DNA of 64,000 nt. Origin: Mesorhizobium loti CJ3sym (GTDB lineage Bacteria; Pseudomonadota; Alphaproteobacteria; Rhizobiales; Rhizobiaceae). The position numbers and the translations under genes are program-made. Where the stretch lies: the NCBI RefSeq assembly GCF_000472785.1, contig NZ_AXAL01000024.1, positions 1 to 64,000 on the forward strand. The letters run 5' to 3'. The notes beneath the pieces are model-generated. The model saw only the letters and a program-made list of their open reading frames with translations. It was not told the origin of the DNA and made no database searches. Of the stretch, positions 26,804 to 36,400 are shown in pieces (position 1 is the stretch's first letter; every line of letters starts with the position of its first letter).

Positions 26804-27700
26804 TCAGTCCGTGATTTCAGCGCCATAGAGCGAGACAGCGAGGTCGTGGATGGCTTCAGCCGTGCGCGGCCCGAAGCCGAGCAGATAGCCGCCATCGATG
26901 CGGATCACCTTCCGTGCGGTTCCAGCCGACGTCGAGGCGATCGACGGATTGCCGAACAGTTCGTCGTCCGATACCGGCGGTCCGGCATTGCTCATCATCA
27001 GGATCACGTCAGGCCTGGCGGTGACGATTGCCTCGTCGGACATCTGCTTGTAGCCGGAGAAGCCTTCGACGGCGTTGACCCCACCCGCCAGCTTGACAAT
27101 GCCGTCGGCCGCGGTTTCGCCGCCGGCGGCCAGGATCTTGCCACCCTGTATCGACAACACGAACAGGATGCGCTTGCGCTCCCTGATCGAGGCGGTCTGC
27201 TTTTCGGCTGATGTCAGCTTGGCATCGAGCTCCTTGGCCAGCACCTCGGCCTTGGCGTCGACGCCGAGCGCCTTGCCGACGATACGGACCTTCTCGAGGA
27301 TACCCTCGTGGGTATAGTGCTCGGGCACTTCGATGAACGGAACGCTGCTCTTCTTCAGCACGTCCACAGCTTCCTTGGGACCGCTGCCGTGCAGTGCCAG
27401 GATGCCGGTCGGATTGACCGACAGCACGCCCTCCGGCGACAGCGCGCGCATATAGCCGACATCAGGCAGGCCGAGCGCCGCTTTCGGATAATTGCTGGTG
27501 GAATCGCGCGCCACCAGATGTTTCTCCTCGCCAAGCGCATAGACGATCTCGGTGATCGAACCGCCTATGGCGACGATCTTCGACGGATCGGCGAAGACCG
27601 AGATGCCTTCGGTGGCGCCAGCCGGTTGCAGCGCGGCAAAAACAAGGGAAAGGCCGACCATTGCGCCACGCATGGTCGGCGATTTCGAGAAGAAAGACAT
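26804..27700 (-). CDS. hmuT: Periplasmic heme-binding protein HmuT
   Basis: A 298-residue periplasmic binding protein of the cluster-A (helical backbone) type. An N-terminal signal peptide (to about ALQPAGATEG) precedes IVAIGGSITEIVYALGEE, and VARDSTSNYP supplies the tyrosine-bearing loop that contacts heme in HmuT/ShuT proteins. The C-terminal lobe has MMSNAGPPVSDDELF. It delivers heme to HmuUV. ATG 27700 is chosen; the frame extends to 27766 but would overlap the end of hmuS. It is 11 bp downstream of hmuS. Confidence 0.92.
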   Translation of the reverse strand: MSFFSKSPTMRGAMVGLSLVFAALQPAGATEGISVFADPSKIVAIGGSITEIVYALGEEKHLVARDSTSNYPKAALGLPDVGYMRALSPEGVLSVNPTGILALHGSGPKEAVDVLKKSSVPFIEVPEHYTHEGILEKVRIVGKALGVDAKAEVLAKELDAKLTSAEKQTASIRERKRILFVLSIQGGKILAAGGETAADGIVKLAGGVNAVEGFSGYKQMSDEAIVTARPDVILMMSNAGPPVSDDELFGNPSIASTSAGTARKVIRIDGGYLLGFGPRTAEAIHDLAVSLYGAEITD

Positions 27701-27711
27701 CGTTATGTTCC

Positions 27712-28773
27712 TCAGGCTGCCGTCGGGTTCGGGATTCGCGGCAGGTTCTCGGCCAGGAAGCGCCAATCGTCGCGCTCGCTTTCGCCTTCGTGGCGTTTGC
27801 CGAAGAACTGGATGATCATCTCGCCGTTCGCAGCGTAGACCTCGAGCGAAGTGACATGGCCGTCCTTGGTCGGCTTGCGCACCGCCCAGATTTCATGGAT
27901 GTGGTCCGTGCGCAGGTGCAGATGGAAGGTCTCATCCAGCACATTGATCCAGGGCCCCATCGGCTTGATCGATTTGATCGGGCCGGAGTGGATCTGGATG
28001 CAGCCGCAGTTGCCCACAAAGCACATGATCGGCATCTCGCCTTCGGCGGCGTGATGGAACATGGCCCGGACCGCGTCATTGTCGAGCAGCCAGGCATAGT
28101 CGGTGCCGACCATGCGCACCGCCTGGCGGCGGCTGAGCTTCAATGTCTTCAGCATGCCGAAGAACTGGTGCACGTCGGTCAGCCGGCTCCAGCGGTCACG
28201 CAGATCGTCAAGGTTGGCGGTCGTCGCTGTGGCTTCGCCCTCTTCGTCGAAGCCATGCCCTGAAATGTCAGCCGTCGGTTCCTGGTTGGACGATTCCAGC
28301 GAGGCGACCAGCTTCTGGTAGGCATAGAGGTTGGAGGCCGGCCGCAGATGCACCTTGTGCACGGCCTCGCCGGCCGCATCGAAGAACTGCAGGCTGCGGC
28401 GGATCTCGTCGCCATCGCGCTTTTCCACGGCAAAGCCATGTGCCCAAACTTTTGGGAAGATGCGCAGGTCGATGTTCTCGCCAAGCACCATGGCATTGTG
28501 GTTGCCGGTGACGACCTTGTCGTAGACGCCGATCTTTTCGTGAACGGCGCTTTCATTGCGGGTCAGCGCCATCACCTCACCGACCGCTTCGAGGCCGGTC
28601 AAGAGATCGTTGACGCGTGGCTCGATGCGCAGGACACCGTCGCCGCAATGCGCGGCGACCAGTTCGGCTTCCGAAATGCCGAGTTGGGCAGCTAGGTCAC
28701 GCTCGCGCGTTTTCGGATTTTCCGTCCGTGCCCGCCGGATTTCATGCGGGGCGGGTTTTACGCGCTGGTCCAT
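27712..28773 (-). CDS. hmuS: Heme-handling protein HmuS (HemS/ChuX family)
   Basis: A 353-residue cytoplasmic protein made of two HemS-type repeats. The first half carries MALTRNESAVHEKIGVYDKV with the NAMVLGENIDLRIFPKVWAH stretch; the second has MLKTLKLSRRQAVRMVGTDY, FVGNCGCIQIHSGPI and ILDETFHLHL-like INVLDETFHLHLRTDHIHEI. HemS-family proteins accept heme from the ABC transporter and either store it or degrade it; whether this one has oxygenase activity is unsettled in the family. It is the second gene of the operon, 41 bp after hemP. Confidence 0.92.
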   Translation of the reverse strand: MDQRVKPAPHEIRRARTENPKTRERDLAAQLGISEAELVAAHCGDGVLRIEPRVNDLLTGLEAVGEVMALTRNESAVHEKIGVYDKVVTGNHNAMVLGENIDLRIFPKVWAHGFAVEKRDGDEIRRSLQFFDAAGEAVHKVHLRPASNLYAYQKLVASLESSNQEPTADISGHGFDEEGEATATTANLDDLRDRWSRLTDVHQFFGMLKTLKLSRRQAVRMVGTDYAWLLDNDAVRAMFHHAAEGEMPIMCFVGNCGCIQIHSGPIKSIKPMGPWINVLDETFHLHLRTDHIHEIWAVRKPTKDGHVTSLEVYAANGEMIIQFFGKRHEGESERDDWRFLAENLPRIPNPTAA

Positions 28774-28814
28774 GTCTCGTCCCTACTGCCATGCCTTATT
28801 TGTTGAAATGGGCC

Positions 28815-29024
28815 TTACTTGTTGAGAATGAGCTTGCCCTGGCGGGTAATCTTCAGCCGGTAGAGCGCGCCATGATGTTCGATGCCGATCTCGTGCTCGC
28901 CCTGGAACAGCGTGTTGCTGGACAATGTTCTGACCGCCATCGGAACCCGATCGAAATGGGTGACGGGGGCTTCGTCGGAACGGCGGACGCGGTAGCGAAA
29001 GTCATTGGGATTGTGGGTGTTCAT
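28815..29024 (-). CDS. hemP: Hemin uptake protein HemP (HmuP)
   Basis: A 69-residue protein of the HemP family: VRTLSSNTLFQGEHEIGIEH followed by HGALYRLKITRQGKLILNK at the C-terminus. In rhizobia HmuP acts as a coactivator for expression of the heme receptor gene, and here the receptor is divergently encoded. ATG 29024 follows AAAGGGATCC; a longer frame to 29084 lacks a site. It is the first gene of the heme operon and its promoter region contains a RirA-type operator. Confidence 0.9.
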   Translation of the reverse strand: MNTHNPNDFRYRVRRSDEAPVTHFDRVPMAVRTLSSNTLFQGEHEIGIEHHGALYRLKITRQGKLILNK

Positions 29025-29088
29025 CTGGATGGATCCCTTTCCTGTGCCGGGCGACTGGCTAGGCGTTGCGTAAATCCGATTCATTTCT

Positions 29089-29116
29089 TGACTTGAATAA
29101 TCATGTTTATTAGTCA
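29089..29116. promoter_or_regulatory. RirA-type iron-responsive operator in the divergent heme promoter
   Basis: TGACTTGAATAATCA (29089-29103) fits the IRO pattern TGA-N9-TCA known for RirA targets in Rhizobium. A second, imperfect arm to 29116 (TTTATTAGTCA) makes the whole region quasi-palindromic, so it may serve both directions. It lies 65 bp before hemP and about 110 bp before the receptor gene. RirA would repress both transcripts in iron-replete cells. Confidence 0.65.
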
Positions 29117-29224
29117 GTGCAATACCGGATTAAATGAGTCAACATTTAACACGCCGGACGCGATCAAAAATGCCAGCGAGCCCCGGGCCAGCCAGCACGA
29201 AACCTGGAATTCTGGAGTCGGGGC

Positions 29225-31468
29225 ATGGGGTTGATGATTTGGGAACGGCGCGGCCGGTCGGCGGCGAGCGGTATGGCGGCTTTGTTGGCAAGCGTGGCGG
29301 CAATCGCGCTGTGCGCGCCATCAGCCCACGCACAGCAGCCAACGCAGCCGGCAGGCCAGCAGACGGATCAATCGAAGAAGGCTGATGAGAAGAAAGCCGC
29401 GCCTGCGGGCGCGACGCTGCTCGACAAGATTCTCGTCATCAGCCGCACCGGCGAGACGGCGATCGAATCACTGGCGTCGGCCAGCCATCTCGACCAGGAA
29501 CAGCTCGACCGCCGCATGGCGACGACGCCCAACGAGATGCTGTTCGGTGTACCCGGTGTCGCGGCACAAGCCGACGCCAGGCGCGTCAGCACCAGCATCA
29601 ACATTCGCGGCCTGCAGGATTTCGGCCGCGTCGCGGTCATCGTCGACGGCGCGCGCCAGGATTACCAGCGCTCCGACCACGGTACGCAGTCGACCTTCTA
29701 CATCGACCCCGAGCTCATCAAATCCGTCGACGTGATCCGGGGTCCTGTCGCCAACACCTATGGCTCGGGCGCCATCGGCGGCGTTGTTTTCTTCGACACC
29801 AAGGATGCCGCGGACTTCCTCAAGCCGGAAGAAACATGGGGCGCTTCGGTAACCGGACGCTATGAGAGCAACGGCAAGGGCTGGACCACGAGCGCAACCG
29901 GCGCGTATCGCGTCGACGAGAACTGGGATGTGCTCGGCAACATCGTCTACCGCAACTATGACGACTACAAGGACGGCGGCGGCAACACCGTCAAAGGCAC
30001 CGGCTTCGACGTGCTGAGCGGCATGCTCAAGACCAGCATTCGCCCAACCGAGAACAGCGAATTGAAGCTTGGTTGGGTCGGTTCAAGCGATGGCTGGAGT
30101 GAAATCAGCGGCGGCATCCCGGTCAATGATGTCGACCTGAAGTCGAACACCTTCACAGCCCGCTACAACATCACGGACGAAGACAAGAGCTGGCTCGATC
30201 TTCACATCAACACCTCGTACAACAAGACCAATCTCGATCTCACAACGCTTGTTCCGCAGTCCCGGTTTAATCCTTCGACCGGTCTGCCGGTGATCCTGCC
30301 GGCGGGTTCGCAGTCGACGTTCGATGTCGGCACGACCTCAATCGACATCTGGAACACATCGCGATTCGAGACGGCCGGCATCGCGCACGAGTTGACCTAT
30401 GGCGGCGACTGGGTGGGTGACGACGTCAAGACCGGCGGCGCCGCCGGTGGCGACAGCTTCTACACGCCTTCCGGCAAGCGCAATGTTTCCGGCGCCTATG
30501 TCCAGGACAAGCTCAGCTGGGAATGGCTCGAAGTCATCGCCGGGCTGCGCTATGACAATTACAGCCTCAAGGACAGCAACCACGAGACATCAGGCGACCG
30601 GCTGTCGCCGCGCATCACCGTCGGTGTCACGCCATTTGAAAGCGCCGGCCTCGATGGGCTGCAATTCTACGGCACCTACGCCGAGGGCTATCGCTCTCCA
30701 TCACTGACGGAAACGCTGATCAGCGGCCGCCACCCGGCGGGCGTCACCTTCCCGTTCCTGCCCAATCCGAACCTTAAGCCCGAAACCGGCAAAACAGTCG
30801 AGGCTGGCATCAACTACAAACAGAACGATATTTTCGAGGCCGGCGACGCGCTTCGTATCAAGGCGGCCTATTTCAACAATGACGTGGGTGACTACATCCA
30901 GGGCGTGTCTTTCCCCGCGTCATTCACGAACCCCGCAAGCGCCTGCCCCGTTGACTTCAGCCAACTGGGAAGCAACCCCGGCTACATCCCGATCTGCTTC
31001 CAGTATCAGAACTTCGCCAAGGCCAAAATCAACGGCATTGAGATCGAAAGCGTCTACGATGCCGGATGGGGCTATGCCGGTCTTTCCGCATCGATCACCA
31101 ATGGCCACACCATTTCCTATGCCGGAGTGCGCGGTGAACTGCTCACCATCCCCTCCTCACAGGTCACTGCTCAGCTCGGCCTGCGCTTCCTCGAGGACAA
31201 GCTGACCGTCGGCGGCGAAGTGCAGTACAACGGCAAGCCGAAGGGCAGCCCGATCGCTGACGACTACACGCTGGTCAATGCCTTCGTCAGCTATCAGGCG
31301 ACCGACAATCTGAAGATCGATTTCCGCGCCGACAATCTGTTCGACGTCAAATATGCCAATGCGCTCAACGTCGTCCCGGCCACGACGCCCGGCGCGCAGT
31401 CGACATTCGCGGCCTACGAGCCCGGCGTAACGTTAAAGCTGGCGGCAACAATGCGATTTGGAGGCTGA
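29225..31468 (+). CDS. TonB-dependent heme receptor (HmuR/ShmR type)
   Basis: A 747-residue outer-membrane receptor. A signal peptide (to about PSAHAQQ) is followed by a linker, the TonB box region, a plug domain (VSTSINIRGLQDFGRVAVIV, then GPVANTYGSGAIGGVVFFDT) and a 22-strand barrel ending in aromatic-poor MRFGG. The heme-receptor signature region is present as YAEGYRSPSLTETLISG with NPNLKPETG. It binds heme outside the cell and, with TonB energy, passes it to the periplasm. It is divergent from hemP, with the operator between. Three downstream genes on the same strand appear to form an operon with it. Confidence 0.92.
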   Translation: MGLMIWERRGRSAASGMAALLASVAAIALCAPSAHAQQPTQPAGQQTDQSKKADEKKAAPAGATLLDKILVISRTGETAIESLASASHLDQEQLDRRMATTPNEMLFGVPGVAAQADARRVSTSINIRGLQDFGRVAVIVDGARQDYQRSDHGTQSTFYIDPELIKSVDVIRGPVANTYGSGAIGGVVFFDTKDAADFLKPEETWGASVTGRYESNGKGWTTSATGAYRVDENWDVLGNIVYRNYDDYKDGGGNTVKGTGFDVLSGMLKTSIRPTENSELKLGWVGSSDGWSEISGGIPVNDVDLKSNTFTARYNITDEDKSWLDLHINTSYNKTNLDLTTLVPQSRFNPSTGLPVILPAGSQSTFDVGTTSIDIWNTSRFETAGIAHELTYGGDWVGDDVKTGGAAGGDSFYTPSGKRNVSGAYVQDKLSWEWLEVIAGLRYDNYSLKDSNHETSGDRLSPRITVGVTPFESAGLDGLQFYGTYAEGYRSPSLTETLISGRHPAGVTFPFLPNPNLKPETGKTVEAGINYKQNDIFEAGDALRIKAAYFNNDVGDYIQGVSFPASFTNPASACPVDFSQLGSNPGYIPICFQYQNFAKAKINGIEIESVYDAGWGYAGLSASITNGHTISYAGVRGELLTIPSSQVTAQLGLRFLEDKLTVGGEVQYNGKPKGSPIADDYTLVNAFVSYQATDNLKIDFRADNLFDVKYANALNVVPATTPGAQSTFAAYEPGVTLKLAATMRFGG

Positions 31469-31473
31469 TAACC

Positions 31474-31917
31474 ATGAAGAGCTTGACGACATCCCTTCGT
31501 CTGCTGACCTCGACGTTTGCGATGTCGCTGGCGATGGTTCCGGCGTGGGCTGAAGAGTCCGCGCCGGTCCCCGCGCTGACCCTCGAACTCAACGCCGCGC
31601 AACCATCCGAAAAAGGTTGCCGGCTGACCTTCCTGGTCAACAACAACCTTGGTGCCGACCTCTCCAAGGCGGCGTTCGAGATCGCGCTGTTCAACCAAGC
31701 GGGCGTCGTCGACCGGCTGACCGTGCTTGACTTCAAGGACCTGCCGGCCGGCAAGACCAAGGTGACGCGCTTCGATCTGGCCGGCACCGACTGCACCAAG
31801 GTCAGCCGCGTGCTGATCAACAGCGCCACCGAATGCGCCGGCACCGGCGTCGAGACGAGTGCCTGCATGCGCAAGCTGAAGACCGACACCAAGACCGGTA
31901 TCGCTTTCGGCGTCTGA
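31474..31917 (+). CDS. Small exported protein of unknown function between heme receptor and TonB genes
   Basis: A 147-residue protein with a signal peptide (cleavage after about PAWA) and a mature part with four cysteines (CRLTF, DCTKV, TECAG, ACMRK), which could form two disulfides. The order of strands, including LTFLVNNNLGADLSKAAFEI and LPAGKTKVTRFDLAG, suggests an immunoglobulin-like beta sandwich. I know no functional assignment. It begins five bases after the receptor stop with GGAGG upstream, and tonB starts one base after its own stop, so it belongs to the heme-uptake operon and is likely co-regulated by iron. Confidence 0.75.
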   Translation: MKSLTTSLRLLTSTFAMSLAMVPAWAEESAPVPALTLELNAAQPSEKGCRLTFLVNNNLGADLSKAAFEIALFNQAGVVDRLTVLDFKDLPAGKTKVTRFDLAGTDCTKVSRVLINSATECAGTGVETSACMRKLKTDTKTGIAFGV

Positions 31918-31918
31918 A

Positions 31919-33049
31919 GTGGGACTGCATCGCGCATTCCCCGCAAAGACCGTGGCAGGACCCCTGGCCGGCTTCGATTGGTTGCCGTTTGAGGCAACCG
32001 ATCTTGATTTGGCAAGTCTACGCGCGTCGCTGCAATTTCCCGCCCGCGACATGCAGGAAATCAGTCCCCTCCCCGACGCTGGCAGCGAGTTGGCAATAGC
32101 GCCGGCCGAGCGGCTCGCGCCGGCGCGGCCGTCTGCCTGGAGTGGCAAGTGGACAGCGGCGATCGTTATCTCGTGCGTGCTCCATGCCGCAGTGGCGGCC
32201 GCCTTTCTGATCTCGACCGCCGGCAGATCCGATTTACAGGACACCATGCAGTCGGAAGGCAGCGATCAGACCGGCGACAAGGTCGCCGGCAGCGCGCTGG
32301 ACAAGGACCCGGCGGCAATCAATGTCACACTGGTGCAAAAACCGGAGCCTGCCAAACCGGAACCCGCAAAGGCAGCCAGGCCGGAGCAGCCGACAAAACC
32401 GTCGCAGCCCGTACAAGAAGCCGTGCAGCATACTCTCACGCCCGAACAAGCGAAGCCACTGCCTAAGCCCTTGCCGGAAGCTGTCAAACAACCAGCGGTC
32501 ACGCCAGACATACTGGTGGCGGCGACCCCGCGCCCCGATGACCAAAGCGTGGCTGCCAAAGCCGAGACGCCGGCACAGCCGAGCGCGCAGGCCGAAGCCA
32601 TCGAAATGCCTGTCGCCGCTCCAGAGCAACCGCCGATCCCAAGCGCCAGGCCAACGCCGGCGGCCGTCCCTTCAAAAGCTGTGGACGAGAAGCGCGGCAC
32701 CGCTGACGGCCAGGACCGGCTGGCTCAGGCGGCCAGCAAGGGCAAAAAACAGGAAGAGCCAGGCAGCGCCGCAGAAGACAGCTACCGCGGCGACGTGATC
32801 AGAAAGCTCAGTCGTGTCAATCGAGCCGTCCCGCCTTCCCTGCAACTGACCGCGCGCAACAATGCCGTTGTGACCTTCGTTATCAGCAGCAGAGGCGGCA
32901 TCGATGACCTGCGTATCCTGGAAAGCTCCGGGTCGCAGACCTTCGACCAGATCGTGCTTGGCATCGTTCGCAAGGCAGCGCCTTTCCCGCCTATCCCACC
33001 CAAAATCGGCAGCAGCCTGGAGTTCACCGGCGCCATCGGACCGTTTTGA
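31919..33049 (+). CDS. tonB: TonB energy-transducing protein
   Basis: A 376-residue TonB. An unusual N-terminal cytoplasmic part of about 75 residues precedes the single membrane anchor WTAAIVISCVLHAAVAAAFL, which carries the conserved S-X3-H motif needed to contact ExbB/ExbD. A long Pro/Glu/Ala/Lys-rich periplasmic spacer follows, then the C-terminal TonB domain (YRGDVIRKLSRVNRAVPPSL, AVVTFVISSRGGIDDLRI, APFPPIPPKI). It passes inner-membrane energy to the heme receptor encoded upstream. Start is GTG 31919; an internal ATG at MQEISPL would give the usual shorter N-terminus. No exbB or exbD is present in the window. Confidence 0.87.
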   Translation: MGLHRAFPAKTVAGPLAGFDWLPFEATDLDLASLRASLQFPARDMQEISPLPDAGSELAIAPAERLAPARPSAWSGKWTAAIVISCVLHAAVAAAFLISTAGRSDLQDTMQSEGSDQTGDKVAGSALDKDPAAINVTLVQKPEPAKPEPAKAARPEQPTKPSQPVQEAVQHTLTPEQAKPLPKPLPEAVKQPAVTPDILVAATPRPDDQSVAAKAETPAQPSAQAEAIEMPVAAPEQPPIPSARPTPAAVPSKAVDEKRGTADGQDRLAQAASKGKKQEEPGSAAEDSYRGDVIRKLSRVNRAVPPSLQLTARNNAVVTFVISSRGGIDDLRILESSGSQTFDQIVLGIVRKAAPFPPIPPKIGSSLEFTGAIGPF

Positions 33050-33109
33050 ATGCCCCCCTTTCAAGCCATTAGAAATCCCTGCAATCCATTGATTTTAAAA
33101 GGAAAGCCC

Positions 33110-33424
33110 ATGTACATCGCCATGAACCGCTTCAAGGTGCAGAACGGCTCGGAGGCCGATTTCGAGGCTGTCTGGAAAAACCGTGATTCCAGCCTTGCCG
33201 AGATGAAGGGTTTTCGCGAATTCCACCTGCTGCGCGGCCCGGTCAACGAGGCCGAGGGCTACACGCTTTTTGCCTCGCACACGGTGTGGGCGAGCCACGA
33301 TGATTTCGTCGTCTGGACCAAGTCGGAGAATTTCCGTGCCGCCCACAGGAATGTCGGCACGACCAAGGTCCACTATCTCGGCCACCCGCAATTCGAGGGC
33401 TTTTCCGTCGTCGAGGGCGCTTAG
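33110..33424 (+). CDS. IsdG-type heme-degrading monooxygenase (antibiotic biosynthesis monooxygenase fold)
   Basis: A 104-residue ferredoxin-like ABM-fold protein. The three residues essential in IsdG-type heme oxygenases are in matching positions: Asn6 (MYIAMNRFKV), Trp69 (FVVWTKSENF) and His79 (FRAAHRN), with the same ten-residue Trp-His spacing. It would open heme oxidatively and release iron in the cytoplasm, like HmuQ/HmuD of Bradyrhizobium. ATG 33110 follows AAAAGGAAAGCCC; the frame extends to 33050 without a site. It is 60 bp after tonB and the last gene of the receptor operon, which supports the heme role. It converges on putA. Confidence 0.82.
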   Translation: MYIAMNRFKVQNGSEADFEAVWKNRDSSLAEMKGFREFHLLRGPVNEAEGYTLFASHTVWASHDDFVVWTKSENFRAAHRNVGTTKVHYLGHPQFEGFSVVEGA

Positions 33425-33430
33425 GTCGGA

Positions 33431-36400
33431 TCAGGCACTGGCGAGCAGGCTGGCATTGCCACCCGCCGCCGTGGTGTCGACGCAGACAGCGCGCTCATGA
33501 GCATAGGCCGCCGGGTTGAGCACTTCGCTGACCAGCGGCACAATCGGGCCAGTCCAATCGGCGATGACCTTGCGCACGATGCGTGCGGCTTCTTGTGTCC
33601 CGGAAAAAGCGACGACATCGACGCGCAGCGAGCGCGCTTCGACCGGATCAGGCCGGCCATCTATGGCCGCCAGCGGCAGGCCCTTGCCGGTCAATGCGGA
33701 AAGTGCGGCCGGTGCCCCTGGAGCCACGGCCAGCACCGCATTGCCGGCGGCGAGCGCCTGGATCGTCTGGGCGAGCAGAGTGTCAGCGTCGGGACCAAGG
33801 CACAGCACGCGCCCGCGCGGCGACAGCGACAGCGTGTTGGCCTCGCCGGTTGGTCCAGGCAGATCGACCTGACCGAAATCGATTGCAGCGGCCGCACCAA
33901 TGGCGGCCGCCCCCTTGCCGCGCAGATGTTTTCTCAGGATCGCAATTCGATCCGGCCGCGTCGACCAGCCGCCAAGCGCTGGATCGGGCAGATTGTCGGC
34001 AAGCTCGGTCGCGGTCACCTTGTGGCCTTCTCCCACATGCGTGCCGGCCTCAGGTCCCCTGCGGAAGCGCCGAAGATAATGCGGCCCACCGGCCTTTGGC
34101 CCGGTGCCGGATAGGCCTTCGCCGCCAAATGGCTGCGAGCCGACGACGGCGCCGATCTGGTTGCGGTTGACATAGATGTTGCCTGCATGAATGCCATCGA
34201 CGAAATGCTGGACACGGCCCTCGATGCGGGTGTGCAGGCCAAAGGTCAGGCCGTAGCCCTTGCGGTTGATCTCGGCGATCACCGTATCAATCTTGTCGGC
34301 ATCGAAACTGGCGACATGCAGCACCGGCCCGAACACCTCGCGCTCCATCTCCTCGATGCCTTTGACGCGGAAGACATGTGGCGCGACGAAGCGGCCATCC
34401 TTCGGCGCCTCGAGCTTGGCGATCAGCCGGCCCTGCAGGCCCATTCTGGTGCAATAGTCCCGGATGGAGCTTTGGGCCTCCTCGTCGATGACCGGACCGA
34501 CATCGGTCGAGATTTGCCAGGGATCACCGATGTTGAGCGCCTCCATGGCGCCTTTCAGCATCTCCAGCATCTTTTTCTCGACGTCCTTCTGCACATAGAG
34601 CACGCGCAGCGCCGAGCAGCGCTGGCCAGCGCTCTGGAAGGCCGAGGCCAGGATGTCGCGCACCGCCTGTTCGGGCAGCGCGGTGGAATCGACGATCATC
34701 GCATTCAAGCCACCGGTCTCCGCGATCAGCATCGCGTCGGGTGCGGCGGTCTCGGCCAATTGCTTCTCGATCAGCTTGGCAACCTCGGTCGAGCCGGTGA
34801 AGCAGACACCGGCAATGCGTGGATCAGCGGTCAGCGGACCACCGACCGAAGGGCCGTCACCGGGCAGAAGCTGGATGACATCTTCCGGCACGCCGGCCTC
34901 GCGCAAAAGTTCGACGGCGCGGAAAGCGATCAGCGGTGTCTGCTCGGCCGGCTTGGCGATCACCGAATTGCCGGTGACGAGTGCGGCAGCGATCTGGCCG
35001 GTGAAGATGGCGAGCGGGAAATTCCAAGGCGAAATGCAGACAATGGCGCCGCGCGCCTCGGTGCCGGCTTCGTTGTTGGCCGCCGCGGCGGCGTAGTAGC
35101 GCAGGAAGTCGACGGCCTCACGCACCTCGGCGACACCGTCGGCCAATGATTTGCCGGCCTCTCTTGTGGCGAGCGCGAAGAATTCGACGGCATTGGCTTC
35201 ATAGAGGTCGGCGGCGCGGTTGAGGATAGCGGCCCGCTCGGCGACCGACCGCCTCGCCCAGGCCGGCTGCGCCTCGACCGCGAAGCGCACGGCGGTCGCA
35301 ACCTGCTTGGCGGCGGCCTCGTGAACCGTGCCGACCACTTCCTCAGGCTTGGCCGGATTGACGATCGGACGCTGTTTGCCATAGCCGGCAGCCCGCGTGA
35401 TCGGCTTGGCATGCCAGCGATCCGAGCCGGCGAAGGCCGCCTTGGCCTTGTCGATCGCCGCCAGCGTCACCGTGTCGGTGATATCGAATCCCTTCGAATT
35501 ATGGCGGCCGGCGCCAAAGATCTGGGACGGCCGAGCAATCGCCGGATTGGCGGCAGGGCCTTGATCCTCGACTGTCTCCAGTGGATCGCGCGCGATATCC
35601 TCCGGCTCGACATCCTCGTCGGTCAGCTGGTGCACGAAGGAGGAATTGGCGCCGTTCTCCAGCAGCCGGCGAACCAGATAGGCAAGCAGGTCGGAATGCG
35701 CGCCGACCGGCGCATAGATGCGGCAGCGTGTGCCCTCCGATTTACGCACCGTCTCATGCAGCGCCTCGCCCATGCCGTGCAGGCGCTGGAACTCGAAGGT
35801 GTCGCGATTGTCAGCCATCGACAGGATGGCAGCAACGGTATGCGCATTGTGGGTGGCGAATTGCGGATAGATGCGGTCGGTCATGCCAAGCAGTTTTTTC
35901 GCGCAGGCCATGTAGGAAACGTCGGTGTTGGCCTTGCGGGTAAAGACGGGATAGCCGGTAAGCCCAAGCGTCTGCGCCCGTTTGATCTCGGTGTCCCAAT
36001 AGGCGCCCTTGACCAGCCGCACCATGATGGTGCGGTCGTACTTTTTCGCCAGCGCGTAGAGCCAGTCGATGGTGAAAGCAGCCCTCGGGCCATAGGCCTG
36101 GACGACGACGCCAAAACCGTTCCAGCCGGCGAGTTCCGGATCGGCCAGCACCCGCTCGATCACGTCAAGCGACAGATCGAGGCGATCCGCCTCTTCGGCG
36201 TCGATGTTGAGGCCCATGCGCGAATGTCTGGCTGCGAGCGCCAGCGCCAGAAGCCGCTCGGCCATGACCGGCAGCATCTCTTCCTTCTGCGCCACCTCGT
36301 AGCGTGGATGCAGCGCCGACAGCTTGACCGAAATGCCGTGATTCTGCCTGATATCAGGACCGTTGGAGCCGGAATCGAGCGATGAAATCGCATCGGCATA

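Noticed and set aside
35321-36385. A 354-codon open frame on the plus strand
   Set aside because: It is antisense to the proline dehydrogenase part of putA and has no domain or ribosome site.
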